A DNA stretch of 5,373 bases from JAZQLP01 sp045542755. GTDB taxonomy: Bacteria; Bacillota; Clostridia; Oscillospirales; UBA644. The notes beneath the pieces were generated by a model. The model was given only the letters and a program-made list of their open reading frames with translations, did no database searches and was not told the DNA's origin. The DNA lies in contig JAZQLP010000105.1 of the NCBI GenBank assembly GCA_045542755.1, positions 1-5,373 of the forward strand, read 5' to 3'. Position 1 is the stretch's first letter, and each line of letters starts with the position of its first letter. Shown one piece after another: positions 1-4,897 of the stretch. A program made the translations under genes and the position numbers.

Positions 1-1
1 A

Positions 2-340
2 TACCTGTTTGTCGTAGCAGCCCTTACAGGCGGTATCAAATGGTATTTATTTTTGGCATTTCCCATTACGGATGCCGTATTTATTTTCATTTTTTATATA
101 GCCTACATGACCAGAAATAAAAGGCTCTCCGTTCCATTAAAAATAGCGGGAGTATTGCTTAACGTGGCTATTCTCTGTATTATTATAGATTGCCTTATAA
201 ATTTTTATCTCCACTCTCGAATTACCATGTTCTGGTCCCTTATAGTTGCGGTGGTCTGCATACTTTTTGCCCTTATATTTTTTACCCTTCACAGAAGAAA
301 AGCGCTTCTCGAAGAAATAAAAAAGCGCCTGTTTATATAA
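2..340 (+). CDS. C-terminal part of a polytopic membrane protein (possibly DUF6320-like); 5' end outside the window
   Basis: The reading frame is open from base 2 to the TAA at 338-340, so the gene begins left of the window; a TTG at 53 is unlikely to be the true start because the frame is hydrophobic and open before it. About 112 residues are visible. They hold roughly four hydrophobic segments: two closely spaced near the left edge, one around residues 50-70, and one around 78-98. A basic, charged tail follows (HRRKALLEEIKKRLFI). Such a cytoplasmic C-terminus ending in E-[IL]-[KR]-[KR]-R-[LF]-x-I resembles, from memory, clostridial zinc-ribbon membrane proteins of the DUF6320 type, which carry a zinc ribbon at the N-terminus; that end is not visible here, so the family call is tentative. 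The function is unknown. The gene ends directly at the shared terminator and converges with the minus-strand operon. Confidence 0.7.
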   Translation, partial: YLFVVAALTGGIKWYLFLAFPITDAVFIFIFYIAYMTRNKRLSVPLKIAGVLLNVAILCIIIDCLINFYLHSRITMFWSLIVAVVCILFALIFFTLHRRKALLEEIKKRLFI

Positions 341-374
341 AAAAATCTGCTCCCCGCGGGGAGCAGATTTTTTT
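339..374. terminator. Bidirectional intrinsic terminator, perfect 36-nt palindrome
   Basis: The bases from 339 to 374 form a perfect palindrome. It gives a 16-bp stem with a GC-rich top (CTGCTCCC / GGGAGCAG) and a CGCG loop. An A-run lies on the left and a T-run on the right, so a U-tract follows the hairpin in either direction. It sits in the 40 bases between the stop codons of the convergent genes at 340 and 381, and can terminate both transcripts. Confidence 0.95.
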
Positions 375-380
375 TCTTAA

Positions 381-929
381 TTACATCAATTTTTCGTCAT
401 ATACGGCCCTTGAGCCTCCAACGAACGGAAGCCTCGTTCTTGCGGCTAACAAGACGGCATCGCCTATACGTGAAACAGAAAGTCTTACGGGAACTGCTAC
501 CTTACGAAGATGCATACCGATAAGAGTTCCGCCTATATCAAGTCCCGCATCGGCTCTTACGGAAGATACTGCAACGGGATCTTCAAAGCCTGCGTAGGCC
601 GCCGTTGCAAAAGAGCCGCCAGCCTTGGGCTGAGGAACCACGTTTACAATATCATCTCTGGTTGCTGCCGCGCGTTCAATGATAAGAGAACGGTTAAGAT
701 GTTCGCAGCACTGCGCAGCAAGATATATACCTTTTTCCTTCAGAACTCCATATATCCCTTCGAAAAGAGCCTTGCCTACTTCGGGGCTTGAATAACTGCC
801 CACATTATGTCCCTGCACCTCAGAGGATGAGCATCCCACAACGAGAATATCGCCCTTTTTAAGACCTGCTTTTTCACATATTTCAAGGGTGGCCAAGGCC
901 GCCTGATTCTTATATTCCTGAAGATCCAT
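381..929 (-). CDS. ywlG: UPF0340 / DUF436 (TIGR01440) family protein, YwlG-like
   Basis: This 182-residue protein has the full set of family motifs: GCSSSEVQG at residues 32-40, QCCEHLNRSLIIER at 73-86, PxAGGSFAT at 101-109, ADAGLDIGGTLIGMH at 127-140, and GGSRAVY at 171-177. The length is usual for the family, whose best-known member is Bacillus subtilis YwlG. The biochemical role is not established. The conserved Cys/His/Glu cluster (C74, C75, E76, H77) and the glycine-rich stretches suggest a ligand- or metal-binding enzyme-like protein, but that is inference. The start at 929 has a GAGGT ribosome binding site at 937-941, seven bases upstream. Only 15 bases separate it from the ECF S component upstream on the same strand, so the two are almost certainly co-transcribed. 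It ends at the shared bidirectional terminator. Confidence 0.93.
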   Translation of the reverse strand: MDLQEYKNQAALATLEICEKAGLKKGDILVVGCSSSEVQGHNVGSYSSPEVGKALFEGIYGVLKEKGIYLAAQCCEHLNRSLIIERAAATRDDIVNVVPQPKAGGSFATAAYAGFEDPVAVSSVRADAGLDIGGTLIGMHLRKVAVPVRLSVSRIGDAVLLAARTRLPFVGGSRAVYDEKLM

Positions 930-944
930 AATACTTACCTCGCA

Positions 945-1457
945 TTAAGCTTTATTTATTTTTGAAAGTAATTTTCGTATTACCAAGGAAAGAGGCACAC
1001 CCACGGCAACACCGAAGACACCCTGAACAACATTGGAAGGGACCGTGGTCAGAAATGCCGCCATACCCTCGCCGAAAATCAATGCCGCGTATAGAAAATA
1101 TCCTAAAACCATTATAATTTCGGCTACCAGGGCAGCTATAAATCCCGCTAAAACGCCGTTAATCTTACCGAGTTGTCTGCTTAAAAGACAGGCGCAAAGG
1201 GCAACGAGAGCCTTTATAACAAACGTTCCGGGAGCGTAAACCGCATATCCCAGAAACAAATCCGCCAAAGCAGAACCCAGTGCTGCTGCAAAAGTGCCGT
1301 AAACGGGGCCTAATATAAAACCGGCAGCAAGAACGAGAGCATCTCCCGCGTGAACGTATCCCCCTGCAGGGACAGGAATCATTACCATAGTGGCAACGCA
1401 GCAAAGAGCTGTAAACATCGCCGCGGTGACGGTCTTGTGAAGATGACTTTTACCCAT
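945..1457 (-). CDS. ECF transporter S component (substrate-binding membrane subunit), substrate unassigned
   Basis: A 170-residue, very hydrophobic protein with about six membrane segments, the usual size for S components of energy-coupling-factor vitamin importers. The first helix carries A13-x-x-x-A17, the small-residue motif that S components use to dock on EcfT. The stretch at residues 31-82 (GGYVHAGDALVLAAGFILGP, then GSALADLFLGYAVYAPGTFVIK) is typical of the riboflavin-type ECF_trS superfamily (PF07155), a family in which many members have unknown substrates. In an ECF system this protein binds the vitamin and is powered by a shared EcfA1-EcfA2-EcfT module encoded elsewhere; no ATPase or T gene is in this window. 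The start at 1457 is set by AGGAGGT at 1467-1473, nine bases away. No known vitamin riboswitch fits in the leader of about 50 bases, so the substrate cannot be read from regulation. Its partner gene encodes the YwlG-like protein. Confidence 0.9.
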   Translation of the reverse strand: MGKSHLHKTVTAAMFTALCCVATMVMIPVPAGGYVHAGDALVLAAGFILGPVYGTFAAALGSALADLFLGYAVYAPGTFVIKALVALCACLLSRQLGKINGVLAGFIAALVAEIIMVLGYFLYAALIFGEGMAAFLTTVPSNVVQGVFGVAVGVPLSLVIRKLLSKINKA

Positions 1458-1483
1458 GCCATCAACACCTCCTATACAAAAAA

Positions 1484-1495
1484 TAGCATATGCTA
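1484..1495. promoter_or_regulatory. 12-bp perfect palindrome in the leader of the ECF S-component operon
   Basis: TAGCATATGCTA is perfectly self-complementary. It lies about 13 to 25 bases downstream of the predicted minus-strand transcription start, between the promoter and the ribosome binding site. On the transcript it is followed by a run of T. A four-base-pair stem is too weak for a terminator, so an operator for a dimeric regulator is more plausible. No regulator is identified. Confidence 0.35.
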
Positions 1496-1514
1496 CATTT
1501 CATACGCCGAAGTC

Positions 1515-1543
1515 ATCATATCACAAAACCCCGAAAAATTCAA
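1515..1543 (-). promoter_or_regulatory. SigA-type promoter of the ECF S component / ywlG operon
   Basis: Read on the minus strand, the -35 box is TTGAAT (1543-1538) and the -10 box is TATGAT (1520-1515), with exactly 17 bases between them; each box has five of six consensus bases. The expected start is near 1508, which gives a leader of about 50 bases before the ATG at 1457. Confidence 0.8.
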
Positions 1544-1672
1544 TACGTTACTGCGAATATTCACGAAAAAGTTATAACTTTCAAGCCTGAAAACATACGA
1601 TAATAATCTTCCTCTTTCAAGCGCATAAAGCCTTCTTCTTTTTCCAAACAGTGCAAATATCCCGAACATTTA

Positions 1673-1701
1673 TTGACATTTTCAAACAAACCCTTTAAAA
1701 T
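1673..1701 (+). promoter_or_regulatory. Promoter P1 of the hydrogenase-linked operon
   Basis: A perfect -35 box TTGACA (1673-1678), a 17-base spacer, and a -10 box TAAAAT (1696-1701, five of six matches). The expected transcription start is near 1708. Its -10 box overlaps the -35 box of the second promoter downstream. Confidence 0.7.
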
Positions 1702-1722
1702 GCTCCGAATATATGGTATAAT
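1694..1722 (+). promoter_or_regulatory. Promoter P2 of the hydrogenase-linked operon, extended -10
   Basis: A perfect -10 box TATAAT (1717-1722) is preceded by TGG, giving the extended -10 motif TGnTATAAT. The -35 box TTTAAA (1694-1699, four of six matches) lies 17 bases upstream. The expected transcription start is near 1729, just inside the inverted repeat that begins at 1727. Confidence 0.75.
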
Positions 1723-1726
1723 GCCT

Positions 1727-1748
1727 TGATATATAAAATAATATATCA
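1727..1748. promoter_or_regulatory. Inverted repeat over the +1 region, candidate repressor operator
   Basis: Two perfect 8-base arms, TGATATAT (1727-1734) and ATATATCA (1741-1748), are separated by six bases. The repeat covers roughly -2 to +20 relative to P2, a position where a bound dimer would block transcription. Spacing and sequence do not match the Rex consensus often seen at clostridial redox genes. The surrounding DNA is very AT-rich, so a chance repeat is possible. Confidence 0.45.
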
Positions 1749-1796
1749 CAAATTCTTTTATGTTTATGTAAAATCTTTAAGAGAGGAAGAAAATAT

Positions 1797-2297
1797 ATGA
1801 GTAATCCCAAAGTTTGCGCTGTTCCTTTCAACGGTACTCCCGAACAGGAAAAGCAGTTAAAAGAAGTCATCGCAGAGCTCAAGGACGTAAAAGGCGCGCT
1901 TATGCCCGTTATGCAGAAAGCACAGGACATCTACGGCTATCTCCCCATCGAAGTTCAGAGAATGATAGCTGACGGCATGAACGTTCCTATGGAAAAAGTC
2001 TACGGCATTGCAACCTTCTACGCACAGTTCGCCCTTAATCCCAAAGGAAAGTATACCATCGGCGTATGCCTCGGTACCGCTTGCTACGTTAAGAATGCAC
2101 AGGACGTATTTGACAAGTGCCGCGAGGTTCTTGGCATAGAAGCCGGCGGCATCACAGAGGACGGCAAGTTCTCTCTTGAAGCAACCCGTTGTATCGGTTG
2201 TTGTGGTCTTGCTCCCGTTATGACAGTAAACTCCGACGTTTACGGCAAGCTCACCGCAGACATGATCCCCGGAATAATAGCAAAATATCAGGACTAA
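1797..2297 (+). CDS. NuoE/HydC-type [2Fe-2S] thioredoxin-like ferredoxin subunit (NADH-linked hydrogenase or dehydrogenase)
   Basis: This 166-residue protein is a full-length member of the 24-kDa NuoE family. The N-terminal part (about 18-80) is the helical region with the family signature GYLP (47-50) and YGIATFYAQF (69-78). The C-terminal thioredoxin-like part carries the cluster ligands C91-x4-C96 and C132-x3-C136 (CLGTAC and RCIGCCGLAPV). In trimeric or tetrameric NAD(P)-linked and electron-bifurcating [FeFe] hydrogenases this subunit (HydC, HndA) works with a NuoF-like flavoprotein (HydB) and a catalytic HydA in the cytoplasm. No NuoF gene follows directly; instead a set of signalling-type genes does. 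It is the first gene of the operon, behind two promoters and an AGAGGA ribosome binding site at 1782-1787, nine bases before the ATG. The family call is firm; the exact complex is inferred from context. Confidence 0.93.
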   Translation: MSNPKVCAVPFNGTPEQEKQLKEVIAELKDVKGALMPVMQKAQDIYGYLPIEVQRMIADGMNVPMEKVYGIATFYAQFALNPKGKYTIGVCLGTACYVKNAQDVFDKCREVLGIEAGGITEDGKFSLEATRCIGCCGLAPVMTVNSDVYGKLTADMIPGIIAKYQD

Positions 2298-2345
2298 TAC
2301 AGTAAAAACTTATCTGTGCAAGTAAAACCTTGCGCACTCTTCATA

Positions 2346-2375
2346 ATTTAGGTCACCTCAAATGGTGGCGTAAAT
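2346..2375 (+). other. Intergenic hairpin between the NuoE-type gene and the DRTGG gene
   Basis: Arms 2346-2357 and 2364-2375 pair over 11 base pairs with one G-G mismatch and one T-G wobble, around a six-base loop TCAAAT. No T-run follows, so it is not a standard intrinsic terminator. It could be an mRNA processing or stability element, or a partial attenuator, setting the ratio of the first gene to the rest. A smaller imperfect stem (about 2316-2337, GTGCAAG / CTTGCGCAC) lies just before it. Confidence 0.4.
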
Positions 2376-2418
2376 ACTCAAAACAGACGTTCAACACAGA
2401 AAGGAACGGACATAAATC

Positions 2419-2772
2419 ATGAAAATAAACACCATTGTCGAGCTTCTTAATGCAAAGGTCCTTTGCGGTGAAGACAAACTTGAAAACACAGTCAACTCCG
2501 CCTGCGGCTCCGATATGATGAGCGATGTCCTTGCCTATGTGAAAGAACAGGCGGTACTTCTGACCGGACTTATTAATCCTCAGGTCGTACGCACCGCCGA
2601 AATGATGGATATGCGTTGCATCGTTTTTGTCAGAGGAAAGGCCCCTGCAGAAGAAGTAATTGATCTTGCTGAAGAAAGCGGAATCGTGGTTCTCACAACC
2701 GAAGAACGTATGTATACCGCCTGCGGCAAGCTCTATGCAAACGGACTTTCGGGAGGTAGCAAACATATATGA
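2419..2772 (+). CDS. DRTGG-domain protein (first of two flanking hydS)
   Basis: A 117-residue protein that is essentially one DRTGG domain (PF07085). Visible family features are ACGSDMMSDVLAYV at residues 28-41, LLTGLINPQVVRTAEMMDM at 47-65, and TACGKLYANGL at 100-110. DRTGG domains occur in clostridial phosphotransacetylases and with CBS domains, and are thought to be regulatory or ligand-binding; no catalytic residues are known. Stand-alone copies are common beside HydS-type hydrogenases. The gene lies 121 bases after the NuoE-type gene, with a modest AAGGA site at 2401-2405, rather far (13 bases) from the ATG, so translation may be weak. Its TGA overlaps the ATG of the next gene, pointing to translational coupling with the HATPase. 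Cysteines 29, 67 and 102 align with cysteines of the second DRTGG protein downstream. Confidence 0.88.
   Translation: MKINTIVELLNAKVLCGEDKLENTVNSACGSDMMSDVLAYVKEQAVLLTGLINPQVVRTAEMMDMRCIVFVRGKAPAEEVIDLAEESGIVVLTTEERMYTACGKLYANGLSGGSKHI
2752..2757 (+). promoter_or_regulatory. Ribosome binding site of the HATPase gene, inside the DRTGG gene
   Basis: GGAGGT lies in the last codons of the DRTGG gene, 11 bases before the ATG at 2769. It supports that start over the in-frame ATG at 2775, which would be 17 bases away. Confidence 0.7.
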
Positions 2773-3209
2773 CAATGCCTATTGACCCCGTCAGATTTCA
2801 TTTTGACGTAAACGGAGAGAATTTCACCTCCGCGGGCGAGGCGTCTGTCAAAGTTAAAAAGCTGCTCCGACAGCTTAATATAGCACCCGATATCATTCGC
2901 AGAGTTTCCATTGCGATGTATGAAGGTGAGATAAACATGGTCATCCACGCCAACGGCGGAGATGCCGACGTTCTCGTCTACCCCGACAAAATACAGATAA
3001 TTCTCAAAGATACCGGCCCCGGAATTGCAAACGTTGAACTTGCCATGCAGGAAGGCTTTTCTACGGCAAAGGATAACGTTCGCTCCCTTGGATTCGGTGC
3101 GGGAATGGGTCTGCCGAATATGAAGCGTTACACCGACAGTATGAATATTGACACTCAGGTCGGTGTGGGCACTACCGTAACAATGGAGGTTACGATACCT
3201 CAGCAGTAA
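2769..3209 (+). CDS. RsbW/SpoIIAB-like HATPase (GHKL ATP-binding protein)
   Basis: A 146-residue stand-alone GHKL ATPase domain. The N box is EGEINMVIHANGG at residues 52-64, with N56 as the likely Mg-coordinating asparagine; the G1 box is D81-x-G-x-G85 (DTGPGI); the G2 box is GFGAGMGLPNMKR at 108-120. There is no dimerisation and histidine phospho-acceptor domain, so it is not a self-contained sensor histidine kinase. Size and layout match anti-sigma-factor and switch kinases of the RsbW/SpoIIAB type, which phosphorylate a partner on serine or threonine. No anti-anti-sigma (STAS) partner, sigma factor or PP2C phosphatase is seen in the window, so the target is unknown. The ATG overlaps the TGA of the DRTGG gene in an ATGA arrangement, and hydS follows after 14 bases, which strongly ties the three products together. 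A role in relaying the HydS signal is inferred. Confidence 0.9.
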   Translation: MTMPIDPVRFHFDVNGENFTSAGEASVKVKKLLRQLNIAPDIIRRVSIAMYEGEINMVIHANGGDADVLVYPDKIQIILKDTGPGIANVELAMQEGFSTAKDNVRSLGFGAGMGLPNMKRYTDSMNIDTQVGVGTTVTMEVTIPQQ

Positions 3210-3223
3210 CATCGGAGGCCATA

Positions 3224-4567
3224 ATGAAACAGTATATCCACTCGGTTTCCTTGGATATTGACAGATGTAAAGGTTGTACGACCTGTCTTAAGAGATGTCC
3301 TACGGAAGCTATAAGAATAAGAAACGGTCACGCCGTTATAAAAAACGAGCGTTGCATCGACTGCGGAGAATGTATAAGACTTTGCCCGTATAAGGCGAAG
3401 AAGGCTCTTTACGATTCATTTGATGAGATAAAAAACTACAAATGGAAGATCGCGATCCCCGCTCCTGCCCTTTACGGACAGTTTGATAATCTCGAAGATC
3501 TGGACTACGTCCTTACGGGACTTCTGGACATAGGATTTGACGACGTTTATGAGGTGGCGTGTGCGGCAGAGCTCGTGTCTGAATACACCAGACAGTATAT
3601 CAACCAGTCGGGAATAAGCAAGCCCGTAATTTCATCGGCCTGTCCCGTTATAGTACGGCTTATCACCGAAAGATTTCCTTCTCTTTACCAAAACGTGCTC
3701 CCCGTGCTTCAGCCTGCTGAGCTTGCCGCTTCAATGGCAAGACAGGAAGCGCTGAAAAACCACCCCGAGCTTGAAAGCGGTGACGTAGGAGTGTTCTTTA
3801 TTTCACCCTGCCCCGCAAAGGTAAGTTACGTTAAAAATCCTTTCGGCATAGAAAACTCAGACATAGACGCAGTCCTCTCCATGAGTGACGTGTATTTCCG
3901 TTTAGTCTCGGCCATGAACAAAATAACCACCCCAAAATCTCTCTCTAAAACGGGTCTTATCGGCATAAGCTGGGCAGGAACGGGCGGAGAAGCCTCTGCA
4001 CTGTTCAACGACAGATATTTGGCCGCTGACGGCATAGAGAACGTTATAAAGGTTCTCGACGAAATAGAGAATGAAAAATTGGCAGACGTGGATTTTGTTG
4101 AGCTTAACGCCTGCAACGGCGGGTGTGTAGGTGGTTCTCTTACCGTGGAAAACCCCTATATTGCGAAGGCCAGACTTCAAAATCTCAGGAGATACCTTCC
4201 CGTTTCCCAGAACCATCTGTTCAAAAACAGTATAGATGGTGAGGAAAACGACGTAACAGCGCTTGCCGATAAATACCAGTGGAAAATCCCCTTGGAATAC
4301 GCACCCGTAGCGCAGCTCTCACAGAACAGAGCTGAAGCTATGAAGAAGATGAAGGAAATGCAGGAGCTTCATTCCCAGCTTCCCAAAATCGACTGCGGTT
4401 CTTGCGGATCACCCACCTGTATGACATTGGCAGAGGATATAGTTAACGGTCACGCGCAGATCGACGACTGCGTAATCAAAATGAAAGAGCATATCAAAAT
4501 AGCCATCGAAACTCTAAAAAAGATGGAAGAGGAACACAAACAGGAGGCCGACAATGACGGTAAATGA
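3224..4567 (+). CDS. HydS-like putative sensory [FeFe] hydrogenase with N-terminal 2x[4Fe-4S] and C-terminal FeS domain
   Basis: 447 residues. A bacterial ferredoxin domain comes first, with two [4Fe-4S] ligand sets: C15-C18-C21-C25 and C44-C47-C50-C54. The hydrogenase core spans about 73-325. The L1 motif reads SSACP (137-141), so the canonical TSCCP keeps the cluster ligand C140 but has Ala139 in place of the proton-transfer cysteine. L2 is SPCPAK (194-199): C196 and K199 are kept, Ser replaces Met. L3 is ELNACNGGCVGG (293-304): C297 and C301 are kept, Asn replaces Met. These changes resemble those reported for putative sensory (group C/D) hydrogenases and argue against a fast H2-producing enzyme. 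The C-terminus is an FeS domain (PF04060-like) with C391, C394, C399 and C416, followed by a charged helical tail; no PAS domain is present. The start is set by GGAGG at 3214-3218. The likely role is cytoplasmic H2 or redox sensing (inference). Confidence 0.92.
   Translation: MKQYIHSVSLDIDRCKGCTTCLKRCPTEAIRIRNGHAVIKNERCIDCGECIRLCPYKAKKALYDSFDEIKNYKWKIAIPAPALYGQFDNLEDLDYVLTGLLDIGFDDVYEVACAAELVSEYTRQYINQSGISKPVISSACPVIVRLITERFPSLYQNVLPVLQPAELAASMARQEALKNHPELESGDVGVFFISPCPAKVSYVKNPFGIENSDIDAVLSMSDVYFRLVSAMNKITTPKSLSKTGLIGISWAGTGGEASALFNDRYLAADGIENVIKVLDEIENEKLADVDFVELNACNGGCVGGSLTVENPYIAKARLQNLRRYLPVSQNHLFKNSIDGEENDVTALADKYQWKIPLEYAPVAQLSQNRAEAMKKMKEMQELHSQLPKIDCGSCGSPTCMTLAEDIVNGHAQIDDCVIKMKEHIKIAIETLKKMEEEHKQEADNDGK
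4543..4547 (+). promoter_or_regulatory. Ribosome binding site of the second DRTGG gene, inside hydS
   Basis: GGAGG lies within the last codons of the HydS-like gene, six bases before the ATG at 4554. It fixes that start even though the two genes overlap by 14 bases in different frames. Confidence 0.8.
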
Positions 4568-4880
4568 AGCCATTGAAAAATTTGGTCTTTCAGTAGTGGC
4601 TCTTCCCGACGGCGGCAGAGAAATAAGCGGAGGATACTGCGGAGACCTGCTCAGCTGGGTCATGGGCAGAGCGGAGAGCGGCCAAGCGTGGATAACGATA
4701 ATGTCAAACCTTAACGTTATTGCCGTTGCCACCCTTTGCGATCCCTCCTGTATAATTCTTGCCGAAGACGTTACGGTGACTGACGATATAAAGGCAAAGG
4801 CAGAAGAACAAGGAATAAATATTCTCTCTTCGCCCGACCCTGCATTTGAGATCTGCGGAAAGATATACGCAAATCTCTAA
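4554..4880 (+). CDS. DRTGG-domain protein (second copy, downstream of hydS)
   Basis: A 108-residue single-domain protein. It aligns along its length with the DRTGG protein upstream of the HATPase: YCGDLLSWVM (28-37) matches ACGSDMMSDV, SCIILAEDV (65-73) matches the RCIVFVRGK stretch, AEEQGINILSS (83-93) matches AEESGIVVLTT, and both end in CGK[IL]YAN. The stretch GDLLSWVMGRAESGQAWITI (30-49) is typical of stand-alone DRTGG proteins in hydrogenase clusters. C29, C66 and C101 match C29, C67 and C102 of the first copy; C62 is extra. The start overlaps the end of the HydS-like gene by 14 bases, and the PHP gene follows after 17 bases, so it is in the same operon. The molecular function is unknown; a ligand-binding regulatory or adaptor role beside HydS is inferred. 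Confidence 0.87.
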   Translation: MTVNEAIEKFGLSVVALPDGGREISGGYCGDLLSWVMGRAESGQAWITIMSNLNVIAVATLCDPSCIILAEDVTVTDDIKAKAEEQGINILSSPDPAFEICGKIYANL

Positions 4881-4897
4881 AAAGAAAGGTCATAAAG

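Larger units (their letters stand above)
1458..1796. other. Divergent intergenic regulatory region
   Basis: These 339 bases separate the minus-strand ECF/YwlG operon from the plus-strand hydrogenase-linked operon. They hold one minus-strand promoter, a leader palindrome, two overlapping plus-strand promoters, an inverted-repeat operator candidate and the ribosome binding site of the gene at 1797. The stretch 1544-1672 between the opposing promoters shows no motif I recognise. A small minus-strand open frame there has no supporting evidence. Confidence 0.8.

Noticed and set aside
190..597. Plus-strand frame running across the terminator into the YwlG-like gene
   Set aside because: It crosses a strong intrinsic terminator and is antisense to the UPF0340 gene, whose motifs are unambiguous.
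1561..1749. Minus-strand open frame of 62 codons in the divergent intergenic region
   Set aside because: It runs through the two plus-strand promoters, lacks a good ribosome binding site, and the translation resembles no protein I recognise; best seen as chance.
1726..1751. Possible Rex-binding site (TTG ... CAA) upstream of the NuoE-type gene
   Set aside because: The TTG and CAA ends are 26 bases apart end to end, while Rex sites are about 18 bases with TTG-x2-A and T-x2-CAA spacing; the inner sequence does not fit.
2319..2347. Possible internal promoter before the first DRTGG gene (CATAAT at 2342-2347)
   Set aside because: No acceptable -35 box lies 16 to 18 bases upstream; not supported.
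2353..2775. Minus-strand open frame opposite the first DRTGG gene
   Set aside because: Fully antisense to a well-supported gene in the operon and without a recognisable protein pattern; a shadow frame.
2733..3212. Minus-strand open frame opposite the HATPase gene
   Set aside because: The plus strand carries clear N, G1 and G2 boxes of a GHKL ATPase; the antisense frame is a by-product of codon bias.
3224..4567. Reading this gene as the catalytic HydA hydrogenase
   Set aside because: The L1 cysteine, both flanking methionines and the L2 glutamate of catalytic enzymes are replaced, and the neighbours are signalling-type genes; a HydS-like sensor fits better.
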